A stretch of 36,538 bases of DNA from Pseudomonas fluorescens (GCF_005938625.1 NZ_VCNJ01000088.1:1-36538); one strand, 5' to 3'. Positions 1 to 6,936 are shown, numbered from the stretch's first letter. The notes: generated from the sequence alone by a model not told the origin. Numbers and translations: made by a program.

Positions 1-1
1 G

Positions 2-976
2 GGTCAGGTCTCCGGTATGCCGGTGGTGTTTCTGGAAGCCGATCGCCACAGCGACGATCGGGCACACGCGAAAACCTTCGAATGGGATGAGCTGAAAGAC
101 TTCTACGGCGGCGGCACGCTGGCCACCAAAGGCGTCAAGACAGCAGGCAATGAGACGTACGAACCGCCCTTTCGCGGAACGATCGCCATCAGCCAGAACG
201 CCGCCGTGGTGGCACACGAAGCGATCATGACGCGCATCGTCAAGCTGCACTTTGTACGCCCGACTGTCACCCCGGAAAGCCGTGCGGCCGCTGATCAGTT
301 GAATGCGCTGGACGGCGGTGTCCTCAGTCATTTTCTGTTGAAAGCGGTGGGTAAAGAATCCGCTGTGCTTGATCTGTTCGCCCAGCGCATGCCCGAACAC
401 GAAGCCAAACTGCGCCGCCTGCACACCCACTGTTTTGCCTGCGCTACGGCCTACACCAGCGAGCAGGGTAATTGCAGCAGCTGCGGCTACGACCTGCGCG
501 GTTACATCCGCGTGGAACGGATCAGCAAGAACCACGCACAACTGCTCTCGCTGCTGGACGGGCTGCGCCTGGTGCTGAAATTGAGTGATCCGCAAGTCGC
601 CGCCACACAACGGCAAATCGTCCGTATGGCGATCGAGCGCCAAGCCTCGATCAGTTCCGACCACCCTGCCGTCGCCGAATTCTGGGAGGTCTACGACTAC
701 CTCGAATCCTTGAGTGAGGACCCTGTAGTCGACCACAGCAGTGACACGGCCGTGATCGCCATCAACCTCAACGAATTCTGCGAGCGCGCCGCCGAACACA
801 AACAGAAGCTGGCCGACGTGGCCACGTTGCGCGACCTGCTCAAAGAGTCGCGATCGCGCAAATTCCTCGACAGCAACAAGGCCGTACACAGCGCCGTACG
901 CGCCGCCTTCAACCACCGCAACCCCGTTTCACAACCCCGGCCGACCACCGTCAAGTGCTGGACATTCAAGGCGTAA
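2..976 (+). CDS. C-terminal part of a primase/helicase-like replication protein of a mobile element (5' end outside window)
   Basis: The frame is open to the window edge, so the true start lies upstream. Residues are numbered here from the first Met at base 17. The stretch FRGTIAISQN (52-61), followed by AIMTRIVKLHF, resembles the sensor-1/arginine-finger region at the end of helicase domains found in primase-helicases of phages, satellites and integrative elements. A four-Cys zinc ribbon follows (C139, C142, C153, C156), then a helical tail. It lies upstream of small genes and a tyrosine integrase on the same strand, so a role in replication of the mobile element is inferred. The family assignment rests on motif resemblance and context, not on a search. 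A toprim/DUF927-type protein is the likeliest full-length form. Confidence 0.55.
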   Translation, partial: GQVSGMPVVFLEADRHSDDRAHAKTFEWDELKDFYGGGTLATKGVKTAGNETYEPPFRGTIAISQNAAVVAHEAIMTRIVKLHFVRPTVTPESRAAADQLNALDGGVLSHFLLKAVGKESAVLDLFAQRMPEHEAKLRRLHTHCFACATAYTSEQGNCSSCGYDLRGYIRVERISKNHAQLLSLLDGLRLVLKLSDPQVAATQRQIVRMAIERQASISSDHPAVAEFWEVYDYLESLSEDPVVDHSSDTAVIAINLNEFCERAAEHKQKLADVATLRDLLKESRSRKFLDSNKAVHSAVRAAFNHRNPVSQPRPTTVKCWTFKA

Positions 977-991
977 AGGAGAGCAACACCG

Positions 992-1285
992 ATGCAGATT
1001 CAAGTGTTTATGGGCAATGCCGGCGACGGCCGAACCAACAAGCTCCAGTCGGTCCAGGACCGGCTGGACTTCGCCGGCCTAAGCGCACCGATCATTCAGG
1101 CCGGTGCGTACGGCGAGGAAGGTTTGCTGCAGATTCTGGAAGTGCGGGCAGCCGCTGGCCAGCGCGAAATCCTCGTGGACGACTGCAGCAGGCAACAGAT
1201 CTTGCGGGTACTGGAATGGCAATCATGTGTTGAGCATGAGCCGGATTTTGACGGCCTGGTGATCCACCTGGCACGAAAGGACTGA
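992..1285 (+). CDS. Small hypothetical protein of the integrative element (97 aa)
   Basis: I do not recognise this 97-residue protein. It is soluble, with no membrane segment or signal peptide, and looks like a compact alpha/beta fold with an acidic C-terminal half. The AAAGGAG-type ribosome site overlaps the stop codon of the preceding primase-like gene and sits eight bases before the ATG, so the two are probably co-transcribed. Position and size suggest an accessory protein of the element; no function can be assigned. Codon use matches its neighbours, which supports a real gene. Confidence 0.6.
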   Translation: MQIQVFMGNAGDGRTNKLQSVQDRLDFAGLSAPIIQAGAYGEEGLLQILEVRAAAGQREILVDDCSRQQILRVLEWQSCVEHEPDFDGLVIHLARKD

Positions 1286-1348
1286 TCTTAAAAACAGTGC
1301 CGAGGAGTTGCAGCTCCTCGACACCCGACCACTTACGAGGACCATACC

Positions 1349-1600
1349 ATGCAAGCACAGAACCCCAGCAGCAGCGGCAGGAAGGCTACCACACCGGCGC
1401 GGCACCTGGTGGCGACCGCGATCATCGGCGCCGCCGTCATCGGCTACCTGGTGCATAAAACCCCTGAAGCCCGAACGCGCCTAGAAAGCCTCAGCCAGAT
1501 GGCCAGCACCCTGGGCAACCTGAGCGAAACGGATGTTGCCGTGATCAGCCAACTGCTGGCCACCCCGGCCACTCGGGGAGTGTCACGCCATGACCAATGA
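1349..1600 (+). CDS. Small membrane protein of the integrative element (83 aa)
   Basis: This is an 83-residue protein with a basic, Ser/Gln-rich N-terminus and one hydrophobic segment at about residues 19-35 (HLVATAIIGAAVIGYLV), followed by a short polar helical tail. It is probably a single-pass inner-membrane protein. GAGGA lies about eight bases before the ATG. Its last bases overlap the start of the next gene by 11 bases, which suggests translational coupling. No family was recognised. Context places it in the island operon between the primase-like gene and the integrase. Confidence 0.55.
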   Translation: MQAQNPSSSGRKATTPARHLVATAIIGAAVIGYLVHKTPEARTRLESLSQMASTLGNLSETDVAVISQLLATPATRGVSRHDQ

Positions 1601-1760
1601 CCCTGCCGCGACACCGGTGCGCCGCTTTCCCTGGAACATGGATCACACCAGCGTGTGCGACCAGTGCGGCAAGTGGCGCGTCCAGGGCAATCACCACGCC
1701 TGCAGCCGGCGGCGTCAGCTGTTGAATGCCCAACTGCGCCGGCACAAGCCCAAACCATAA
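1590..1760 (+). CDS. 56-aa Cys/His-rich (zinc-finger-like) protein
   Basis: This very short gene starts with ATGACC inside the end of the preceding gene, in another frame (11-base overlap), and ends with TAA at 1758-1760. The product has a CxxC pair (CDQCGKW, residues 23-29) followed by HHACS (35-39), which could bind one zinc ion, and a strongly basic tail (RRRQLL...LRRHKPKP). Small zinc-binding proteins of this kind in phage-like elements often bind DNA or act as regulators, but that is inference. The overlap, the Cys/His pattern and its position directly before the integrase leader favour a real gene. Confidence 0.5.
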   Translation: MTNDPAATPVRRFPWNMDHTSVCDQCGKWRVQGNHHACSRRRQLLNAQLRRHKPKP

Positions 1761-1867
1761 GCCGCGTCCACCAGAAAACGCGCTTGCAGATACTTGGCCC
1801 GGAAACGGGCCTTTTTGTTTCCGATCGTCAGACTGTCGAAATACGAGTACAGCGTTAGGGGTTTTAC

Positions 1868-3052
1868 ATGAGTGGGGTCGAAGCTCGCGGCAAGTCCGTG
1901 AGAATCTATTTTCAATACAAAGGGGAGAAGTGCCGGGAAACGGTCCCGGGCGTCAACACACCGGCTACCGTGGCCCAGGCCAAGCGCCTGGCCGACATCA
2001 TTGAATACGAGATCCAAACCGGCACCTTCGATTATGCCCGGCACTTTCCACAATCGCCCAGGCTGGTGGAAAACACCTTCGGTCATTATCTGGATCTGTG
2101 GTTGAGGATCAAGGCCAACAGCGTTGCGGCCTCCAGTTATCGAGGTTACGCCAACAAGGCCGAGGTGCATGTGCGACCGCGCTGGGGCAAGGTTCAGATC
2201 AACCAGATCGATCACCTGGACCTGCAGGAATGGATACAGGACACGCTGTCGAAAACCCTGAAGAACAAGACCATTCGCGACATCATCAGCAACGTGCGCC
2301 AGGTGTTCCGCTTGTACCGCACACGGATGAAAGTCGCGCACGATCCGACCGAGGGTTTGATGGTGCGTTTGCCCGATCCGGAAGCCCCGGACCCGTTCAC
2401 CCGCGCGGAAATCAAACAGATCCTCGACACCCCCACCAGCCGCACGCATGAACTGCTGATGGTGCAGTTCATGTTATGGGCAGGCCCACGGGTGTCGGAA
2501 ACGATCGCCCTGGCCTGGGAGGATGTCGACCTAGCACAAGGCACGGTGACCTTTCGCCGGTCCAAGGTACGCGGCGCCTACCGGGTAACGAAAACCCGCC
2601 GATCGACGCGCCGAGTGCGTCTGCTAGCACCCGCCTGGGACGCCCTGCAGAAGATCGATGCGTTGACCCGCAAACGCAAAGCGGAAACTGTGGAGGTGGT
2701 CGAGCGGGACAACAAGACGGTGCGAAAACACAAGCTGCACTTTGTGTTCCTGAACAGCAAAAGCGGCCTGCCGCACGCCAATGATTTCGTGGTGCGCGAT
2801 CGTTTCTTCAAGGCGCACCTGCTCGCGGCCGGCGTTCGCTATCGGGGACCCGGACAGTGCCGGCACACCTACGCCAGTCAGTTGCTGACCACCGGTGTGG
2901 CGTCGATCGACTGGATCGCCGAACAGATGGGCCATACCAACGGCAACATGATCCGTCAGCACTACGGGACGTGGATCAATGAGGATGGACCGGACGTGGT
3001 GGGCATGCTGCAAATGGCCTTGAAGCTCTCACCGGTTACAGCTCTACGCTGA
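1868..3052 (+). CDS. Site-specific tyrosine recombinase (integrase) of the tRNA-Ser element
   Basis: This 394-residue integrase catalyses strand exchange between attP and attB. Three parts can be seen. The N-terminal arm-DNA-binding domain (about 1-65) opens with basic/aromatic strands (KSVRIYFQYKGEKCRETVPG). A SAM-like core-binding domain spans about 70-165. The catalytic domain spans about 175-385. Catalytic residues visible are the first Arg in GPRVSE, the second Arg in CRHTYASQLL, His in MGHTNG and the Tyr nucleophile in HYGTWI. The usual His three residues before the second Arg is Gly here; this family often varies at that position. The start is preceded by TTAGGGG. Transcription runs toward the tRNA and ends at a hairpin at 3129-3162. 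Full length, with no disruption seen. Confidence 0.93.
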   Translation: MSGVEARGKSVRIYFQYKGEKCRETVPGVNTPATVAQAKRLADIIEYEIQTGTFDYARHFPQSPRLVENTFGHYLDLWLRIKANSVAASSYRGYANKAEVHVRPRWGKVQINQIDHLDLQEWIQDTLSKTLKNKTIRDIISNVRQVFRLYRTRMKVAHDPTEGLMVRLPDPEAPDPFTRAEIKQILDTPTSRTHELLMVQFMLWAGPRVSETIALAWEDVDLAQGTVTFRRSKVRGAYRVTKTRRSTRRVRLLAPAWDALQKIDALTRKRKAETVEVVERDNKTVRKHKLHFVFLNSKSGLPHANDFVVRDRFFKAHLLAAGVRYRGPGQCRHTYASQLLTTGVASIDWIAEQMGHTNGNMIRQHYGTWINEDGPDVVGMLQMALKLSPVTALR

Positions 3053-3128
3053 ATGCGTTAACCGGGAGCAGGCAAACAGCGATGCCATTGGTAACTGAGC
3101 CTAAGGAGGGATGGTTGCCAAACTCCTA

Positions 3129-3162
3129 AAAAAGCCCCCCACCTGGCTCAGGTGGGGCTTTT
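3129..3162 (+). terminator. Rho-independent terminator after the integrase
   Basis: AAAGCCCCxxACC and GGTGGGGCTTT form a GC-rich stem with a two-C bulge and a seven-base loop, followed by TTTT. It lies about 75 bases after the integrase stop codon. The AT-rich NACHT region begins just beyond it. Confidence 0.8.
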
Positions 3163-3336
3163 GAACATAAATGGGGACTGCATCTACCTGTCGTGAGAGG
3201 CCAATACATAGGAGACTTCATCCGTGCCCGATGCTGTAGCATATCAACTAAAAACTTTGCCAAATCAAACTTCTGGGGACGCATTCACAGGATTTTCAGC
3301 TGTTGTTTTTATGGCGCCCTAAGCACACAAGATGCG

Positions 3337-3351
3337 ACTCCTTTTTGGAGA
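3337..3351. repeat. 15-bp direct repeat, copy 1, flanking the NACHT gene
   Basis: ACTCCTTTTTGGAGA occurs here and again at 5257-5271 in the same orientation, with no mismatch. This copy ends five bases before the stop codon of the NACHT gene. The unit itself contains CTCC/GGAG, which could form a small hairpin. The two copies enclose the NACHT gene and its leader only. Confidence 0.8.
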
Positions 3352-3356
3352 GGCTA

Positions 3357-5135
3357 TTATCTCTTTTCTGGCCGAAGCATCTTTAGTTTTTTCCGCTCAG
3401 CACCAACTACGGCATCAAACTTCTCTAACTCCAACTTAATATTCTCCTCAACCTGAATGAGCGCTGATACAACGCCCTTCGGATTGAGATATTCAAACAT
3501 TGACTTGAGACCTATCCCCAACACTCCCGTACGCGATATCTTTGTCGCTCTAATTGACCTATGTATATCTCGATCAGAAGCATTTGCTACTGCACTCTGT
3601 GCAATTTCGTGTACCAAATCAGTAAGAAGATGATGAAAAGGAAAAATTGTTTCAGGATGCATAACTACAAACGCGCTAATAGTAGTTCCGGACATCTCTA
3701 TTAGAAAACTTGGAAGCTTCTCCTGGAAGTAGCGGATATATTCTTCTTCGTCTTGGCTTTGAATAGTTTGCGAAATCCTATCAAGTTCCGCGGGGTAATA
3801 CTTTAAAATATAGTGCTTCCCGTATCGGAATTCGTCCATATACTTCAGGAAACTCAACACATCCTCCCAAGAATTCATATCTTTAGCTGCAATCTCGTAA
3901 AAGTCACAAGCCAGTTCGGACGATGAGTTCCTTATGAAGGATGCTGCATGATATTCGAGTATGCTTTTATGAAGAAAGCTAATTTGCTCATAACCATCTT
4001 CAAGCATCAAGCACGCAACGTTTACAATGTCTTTTCGAAATCCTTCAATTTCGCATGACACCCCCCCTGCGTACTCCAAGGCTTCATTGAATACACGATG
4101 GAACTCAATCTCTTTCATCGTTCGGCCGAGGCGCAACTGCATCGTCATAAAGCAAAAAGCATCAAATAGACGATGGAGTTTCGACTCAGATAGCCCACTG
4201 TGTCGCTCTCGTTGAAAACCCGGCTTAAATCTATCATGCCGAGTGAAAACTGCTGAAAACAAGCTATTAAAAAAGTCCGGCAGCGTCGCAGGTATATGAC
4301 TTTCCATCTCGTACACAAGACACAACAAAGTCAGCATAAGTGGAGTTGTAATAACCCCACGAATATTGCTGGGAGCGTCTATTATAGATTGATATAGGTT
4401 CTCTCTGAGAACTACATCCTCGATCAACTTGAGCAAAAATGGTTGATAGTCCTTCCCTTGGAACTCGTCTATATAGAAACTTCTAAAGCCTGCAAGGCGC
4501 TGCACTGCATGATGTGGCCGAGAAGAAACGATCAGGGGTAATTCAATGTATTTTTTCTGGATATTTTGAAAAGCATAAACAGTCGAAGTCACCATACTTT
4601 CTGGTATTTCATCAAACCCATCCAGCACTAAACTAACTTTGCCCTCTGAAGCTAAAAAGTCGAACACATCTCTGCCGCCTTTTATTCCAGCAGCATCCAT
4701 ATAGTCCAGGATTAGATCCATTAGCTGGCGATCACTAGAGATCATGCGCAGCTCAATAAATATCGGTATTTTGCCATCACTCACAATCTCATTACAAAGA
4801 TTGCGCATCAGTATAGACTTCCCTTGCCCAACAATACCTTCAATAACGGACTTTCCGCTAATTATACTACCTGCCGCCACATTCCTATTTAAATTGTTTT
4901 TTTGAATAATTCGTGGAGGGTAATAAAAATCACTAATCAGCACCCCCCTGTCACGCGACCACATAGTTTTTACTGTATTTATATTAAGGATGATTTCTGT
5001 CAAACTATCTATGGAGGTCGTTGCATCCCACTTCACCTTCTGCTTTTTGAAGGCGACACCTAACTCTTTGAGTATGATTGTGATTGTGGGTGTCAGCGCC
5101 CGGACCAAGGCTGCTGCAGTAATTTCTATAGCCAC
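3357..5135 (-). CDS. NACHT-domain STAND NTPase, candidate antiphage defence protein (bacterial NLR-like)
   Basis: Start chosen at GTG 5135 (592 aa), because AAGGA lies eight bases upstream; the ATG at 5186 would add 17 residues but has no ribosome site. About 95 N-terminal residues, helical, precede a NACHT ATPase: Walker A GIVGQGKS (100-107), Walker B LVLDGFDEI (169-177, the NACHT-type DGxDE form), sensor-1 region PLIVSSRP (200-207) and the FLHKSILEYHAASF motif (387-400) typical of the winged-helix end of NACHT modules. About 190 residues follow, with no TPR, LRR or known effector fold seen, ending in a basic tail. Bacterial NACHT proteins are known to sense phage and trigger abortive responses; that role is inferred here from fold, position beside an integrase and foreign base composition. 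It is strikingly AT-rich and rich in codons rare in the neighbouring genes. Confidence 0.88.
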   Translation of the reverse strand: MAIEITAAALVRALTPTITIILKELGVAFKKQKVKWDATTSIDSLTEIILNINTVKTMWSRDRGVLISDFYYPPRIIQKNNLNRNVAAGSIISGKSVIEGIVGQGKSILMRNLCNEIVSDGKIPIFIELRMISSDRQLMDLILDYMDAAGIKGGRDVFDFLASEGKVSLVLDGFDEIPESMVTSTVYAFQNIQKKYIELPLIVSSRPHHAVQRLAGFRSFYIDEFQGKDYQPFLLKLIEDVVLRENLYQSIIDAPSNIRGVITTPLMLTLLCLVYEMESHIPATLPDFFNSLFSAVFTRHDRFKPGFQRERHSGLSESKLHRLFDAFCFMTMQLRLGRTMKEIEFHRVFNEALEYAGGVSCEIEGFRKDIVNVACLMLEDGYEQISFLHKSILEYHAASFIRNSSSELACDFYEIAAKDMNSWEDVLSFLKYMDEFRYGKHYILKYYPAELDRISQTIQSQDEEEYIRYFQEKLPSFLIEMSGTTISAFVVMHPETIFPFHHLLTDLVHEIAQSAVANASDRDIHRSIRATKISRTGVLGIGLKSMFEYLNPKGVVSALIQVEENIKLELEKFDAVVGAERKKLKMLRPEKR

Positions 5136-5200
5136 GATTTGCGTCCTTGTAGTAAAACCCCTAGATGGGAATAGCGGCAGGGTCATTTAGTAGAAAATAC

Positions 5201-5214
5201 ATCTTAGCTAAGAT
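5201..5214. promoter_or_regulatory. 14-bp perfect palindrome in the NACHT gene leader (candidate operator)
   Basis: ATCTTAGCTAAGAT is its own reverse complement. It lies in the AT-rich leader, 66-79 bases upstream of the GTG start and inside the flanking repeats, where a promoter would be expected. Binding of a dimeric regulator is a guess; a chance palindrome in AT-rich DNA cannot be excluded. Confidence 0.35.
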
Positions 5215-5256
5215 AATGAAAAGGCGAGCATGCACCGAATAGCTTATAAAAATCTA

Positions 5257-5271
5257 ACTCCTTTTTGGAGA
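5257..5271. repeat. 15-bp direct repeat, copy 2, flanking the NACHT gene
   Basis: Perfect copy of ACTCCTTTTTGGAGA at 3337-3351, same orientation, 1920 bases away. It lies about 120 bases upstream of the NACHT start codon, at the edge where base composition returns toward that of the host. Confidence 0.8.
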
Positions 5272-5385
5272 TTATGAACAAGTTACCCCTCATTTGATCC
5301 TTTGTCCGCCCCCGCCCTATGTTGCCTACTATAAAGATCTGAAAAAGTCGCTGGCGGCCAGTCCTCTATGCGTAGCTGCGACGCC

Positions 5386-5604
5386 CTATGACTGCCGTAG
5401 TCGAGTGATCGCATCTGTAAGTGCTTGTGCGTTTGTTTCCAACGTTTCCATAGCAGCTACTGCGTTTTCCGAAACAATCCCTGCACCACTCTCTGAAAGC
5501 CATAAGATGACCTCCTCTATCGCCGCCCCAAGCGCATGCTGGTTGTGCAGCAGCAGTGTCAGTGCATCGGCGGTAACAATGTTGGAGTCTGAGTCATTAG
5601 GCAT
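5386..5604 (-). CDS. Small hypothetical protein (72 aa) next to tRNA-Ser
   Basis: The start at 5604 is chosen because AAGGA lies about nine bases upstream of that ATG; an in-frame start at 5700 would add an Arg-rich leader with no ribosome site. The product is a soluble, mostly helical protein (TADALTLLLHNQHALGAAIE at about 12-31) with no membrane segment. Similar short proteins are, from memory, frequent near integrases and prophages in Pseudomonas, but I cannot name a family. It reads in the same direction as the NACHT gene but is about 250 bases from it, outside the flanking repeats. Confidence 0.6.
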   Translation of the reverse strand: MPNDSDSNIVTADALTLLLHNQHALGAAIEEVILWLSESGAGIVSENAVAAMETLETNAQALTDAITRLRQS

Positions 5605-5709
5605 GGAGTTTGTCCTTGGAGTGTGTTCGCGAAAGAGTAGTCCACGACGTCGCCGGTGAAGATCCTTTAGGCATTTCCGGAGCCTATTTTTTTGCACCAA
5701 AATAGATCA

Positions 5710-5730
5710 TCAGTCCCATCTCAGTCCCAT
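5710..5730. repeat. Tandem TCAGTCCCAT pair, candidate integrase arm-binding sites
   Basis: TCAGTCCCAT occurs at 5710-5719 and 5721-5730, so the copies are spaced 11 bp, about one helical turn. The pair lies about 80 bases from the 3' end of tRNA-Ser, where the att site of the element should be. Arm-type sites of tyrosine integrases often have this kind of spacing; assignment is inference. Confidence 0.4.
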
Positions 5731-5748
5731 ATGGCCTTTTTTCGAACG

Positions 5749-5796
5749 CCAAAAACCACAAACCCCCGACTTTCTCTAGGAAAATCAGGGGTTTGC
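5749..5796 (-). terminator. Terminator downstream of tRNA-Ser
   Basis: Read on the minus strand, CAAACCCC pairs with GGGGTTTG (5788-5795 with 5759-5766) across a loop of about 20 bases, and the 3' side runs into TGGTTTTTGG. It directly follows the tRNA gene. The long loop makes it weaker than a textbook terminator. Confidence 0.6.
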
Positions 5797-5808
5797 GTTT
5801 ACTGAATG

Positions 5809-5898
5809 TGGCGGTGAAGGAGAGATTCGAACTCTCGATACAGTTTCCTGTATACACACTTTCCAGGCGTGCTCCTTAAGCCACTCGGACACTTCACC
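5809..5898 (-). tRNA. tRNA-Ser (anticodon GGA)
   Basis: Read on the minus strand, the gene is 90 bases long including the encoded CCA. The acceptor arms GGTGAAG and CTTCACC pair fully, with discriminator G. The anticodon loop CTGGAAA gives anticodon GGA. A long variable arm (GTATACAGGAAACTGTATC) and the T-arm GAGAGTTCGAATCTCTC are as expected for class II tRNA-Ser. Its 3' end faces the integrative element, the usual geometry for tRNA-targeted integration, and the gene is intact. Confidence 0.95.
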
Positions 5899-5936
5899 GT
5901 ATCTCTTCAAACATGTTCTGTCTGTCGAGGCGCGCT

Positions 5937-5965
5937 AATGTAGTCGAAAGCTTTTGCGATGGCAA
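5937..5965 (-). promoter_or_regulatory. Probable sigma-70 promoter of tRNA-Ser
   Basis: On the minus strand, TTGCCA (5960-5965) and TACATT (5937-5942) are separated by 17 bases. A GC-rich discriminator (AGCGCGCC) follows, as is typical of stable-RNA promoters under stringent control. The distance to the tRNA fits a short leader. Read by eye. Confidence 0.5.
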
Positions 5966-6193
5966 ACTTTTTTTCAGAATTTTCATGCGGTTAAGAGAAA
6001 AAGTCGTTTTGCCCGTTGGCAGGCCATGGCAAACCGGCCAATCTTCGGTGGGTGTGGCCCTTCTATATAGAAGCAGAAGGCCTCACCACGCTGGATGGGC
6101 CGTGAAACGGTGACTGGCGGGTCAGTCACGGCGCTTTACCTGGCCTGCGGCGGTGGGTAACGTCTGCCCATCTTTCTTACAAGGAATAGCGTC

Positions 6194-6883
6194 ATGAGTG
6201 AGTTGATTTCCTACCACCTCGAAGACGGTATCGCGACCCTGACCTTGAGCAATGGCAAGGTCAATGCCATTTCTCCGGACGTGATTGCGGCATTCAACGC
6301 GGCGCTGGATCAGGCGGTGACTGATCGTGCCATCGTGATCATCACCGGTCAGCCGGGGATTTTGTCCGGCGGCTATGATCTGAAAGTGATGACTGCCGGC
6401 CCTAAAGAGGCAGTGGCGCTGGTGACCGCCGGTTCGACGCTGGCCCGTCGTCTGCTCTCTCACCCGTTCCCGGTGATCGTCGCTTGCCCAGGCCATGCGG
6501 TGGCGAAAGGCGCTTTCATTCTGTTGTCTGCCGATTACCGTATCGGCGTCGACGGCCCGTTCAGCATCGGTCTGAACGAAGTGCAGATCGGTATGACCAT
6601 GCACCACGCCGGTATCGAGCTGGCGCGTGATCGCCTGCGTCGCTCGGCGTTTCACCGCTCGGTGATCAACGGCGAGATGTTCGATCCGAAAAGCGCCGTG
6701 GATGCCGGCTTCCTCGACAAGGTGGTTGCCGCCGAGGAACTGCAAGGTGCCGCCCTCGCCGCTGCGCGTCAGTTGAAGAAGATCAACATGCTTGCGCACA
6801 AGAACACCAAGTTGAAAGTCCGTAAGGCACTGCTGGAAGCGCTGGATAACGCGATCATTCAGGATCAGGAGCATCTGGGTTGA
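6194..6883 (+). CDS. Crotonase-family (enoyl-CoA hydratase/isomerase-like) protein
   Basis: This 229-residue single-domain crotonase should act in the cytoplasm on an acyl-CoA thioester. The oxyanion-hole segments LSGGYDL (57-63) and GHAVAKGAF (100-108) are visible. The position of the first catalytic Glu of classical hydratases (in GGGxE) is F108, while the second is kept as E129 (LNEVQIG), so simple hydratase activity is doubtful; an isomerase, hydrolase or other crotonase reaction is as likely. AAGGA lies eight to nine bases before the ATG. It is transcribed alone, with a strong terminator at 6904-6936. A 7-bp inverted repeat (GTGACTG/CAGTCAC, 6110-6129) lies about 65 bases upstream. Confidence 0.88.
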   Translation: MSELISYHLEDGIATLTLSNGKVNAISPDVIAAFNAALDQAVTDRAIVIITGQPGILSGGYDLKVMTAGPKEAVALVTAGSTLARRLLSHPFPVIVACPGHAVAKGAFILLSADYRIGVDGPFSIGLNEVQIGMTMHHAGIELARDRLRRSAFHRSVINGEMFDPKSAVDAGFLDKVVAAEELQGAALAAARQLKKINMLAHKNTKLKVRKALLEALDNAIIQDQEHLG

Positions 6884-6903
6884 GTCTGGATTCAAGAACG
6901 TAA

Positions 6904-6936
6904 AGAAAAGCCCGACCGTCGTGTCGGGCTTTTTCT
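6904..6936 (+). terminator. Rho-independent terminator after the crotonase gene
   Basis: AAAAGCCCGAC and GTCGGGCTTTTT form a stem around a six-base loop, ending in a T-rich run. It begins 21 bases after the stop codon. Confidence 0.9.

Noticed and set aside
1715..2449. 244-codon minus-strand open frame over the integrase 5' half
   Set aside because: It overlaps the integrase completely and has no ribosome site or domain.
3193..3456. 87-codon plus-strand frame in the gap after the integrase
   Set aside because: No ribosome site, Ser/Phe-rich low-complexity product, and it runs into the NACHT gene on the other strand.
5135..5386. The 72-aa gene and the NACHT gene as a two-gene defence operon
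   Set aside because: They read in the same direction but are about 250 bases apart, with one of the flanking 15-bp repeats between them, so coupling is not supported.
5913..6113. 66-codon plus-strand frame between tRNA-Ser and the crotonase gene
   Set aside because: It lies across the tRNA promoter, has no ribosome site and the product has no recognisable feature.
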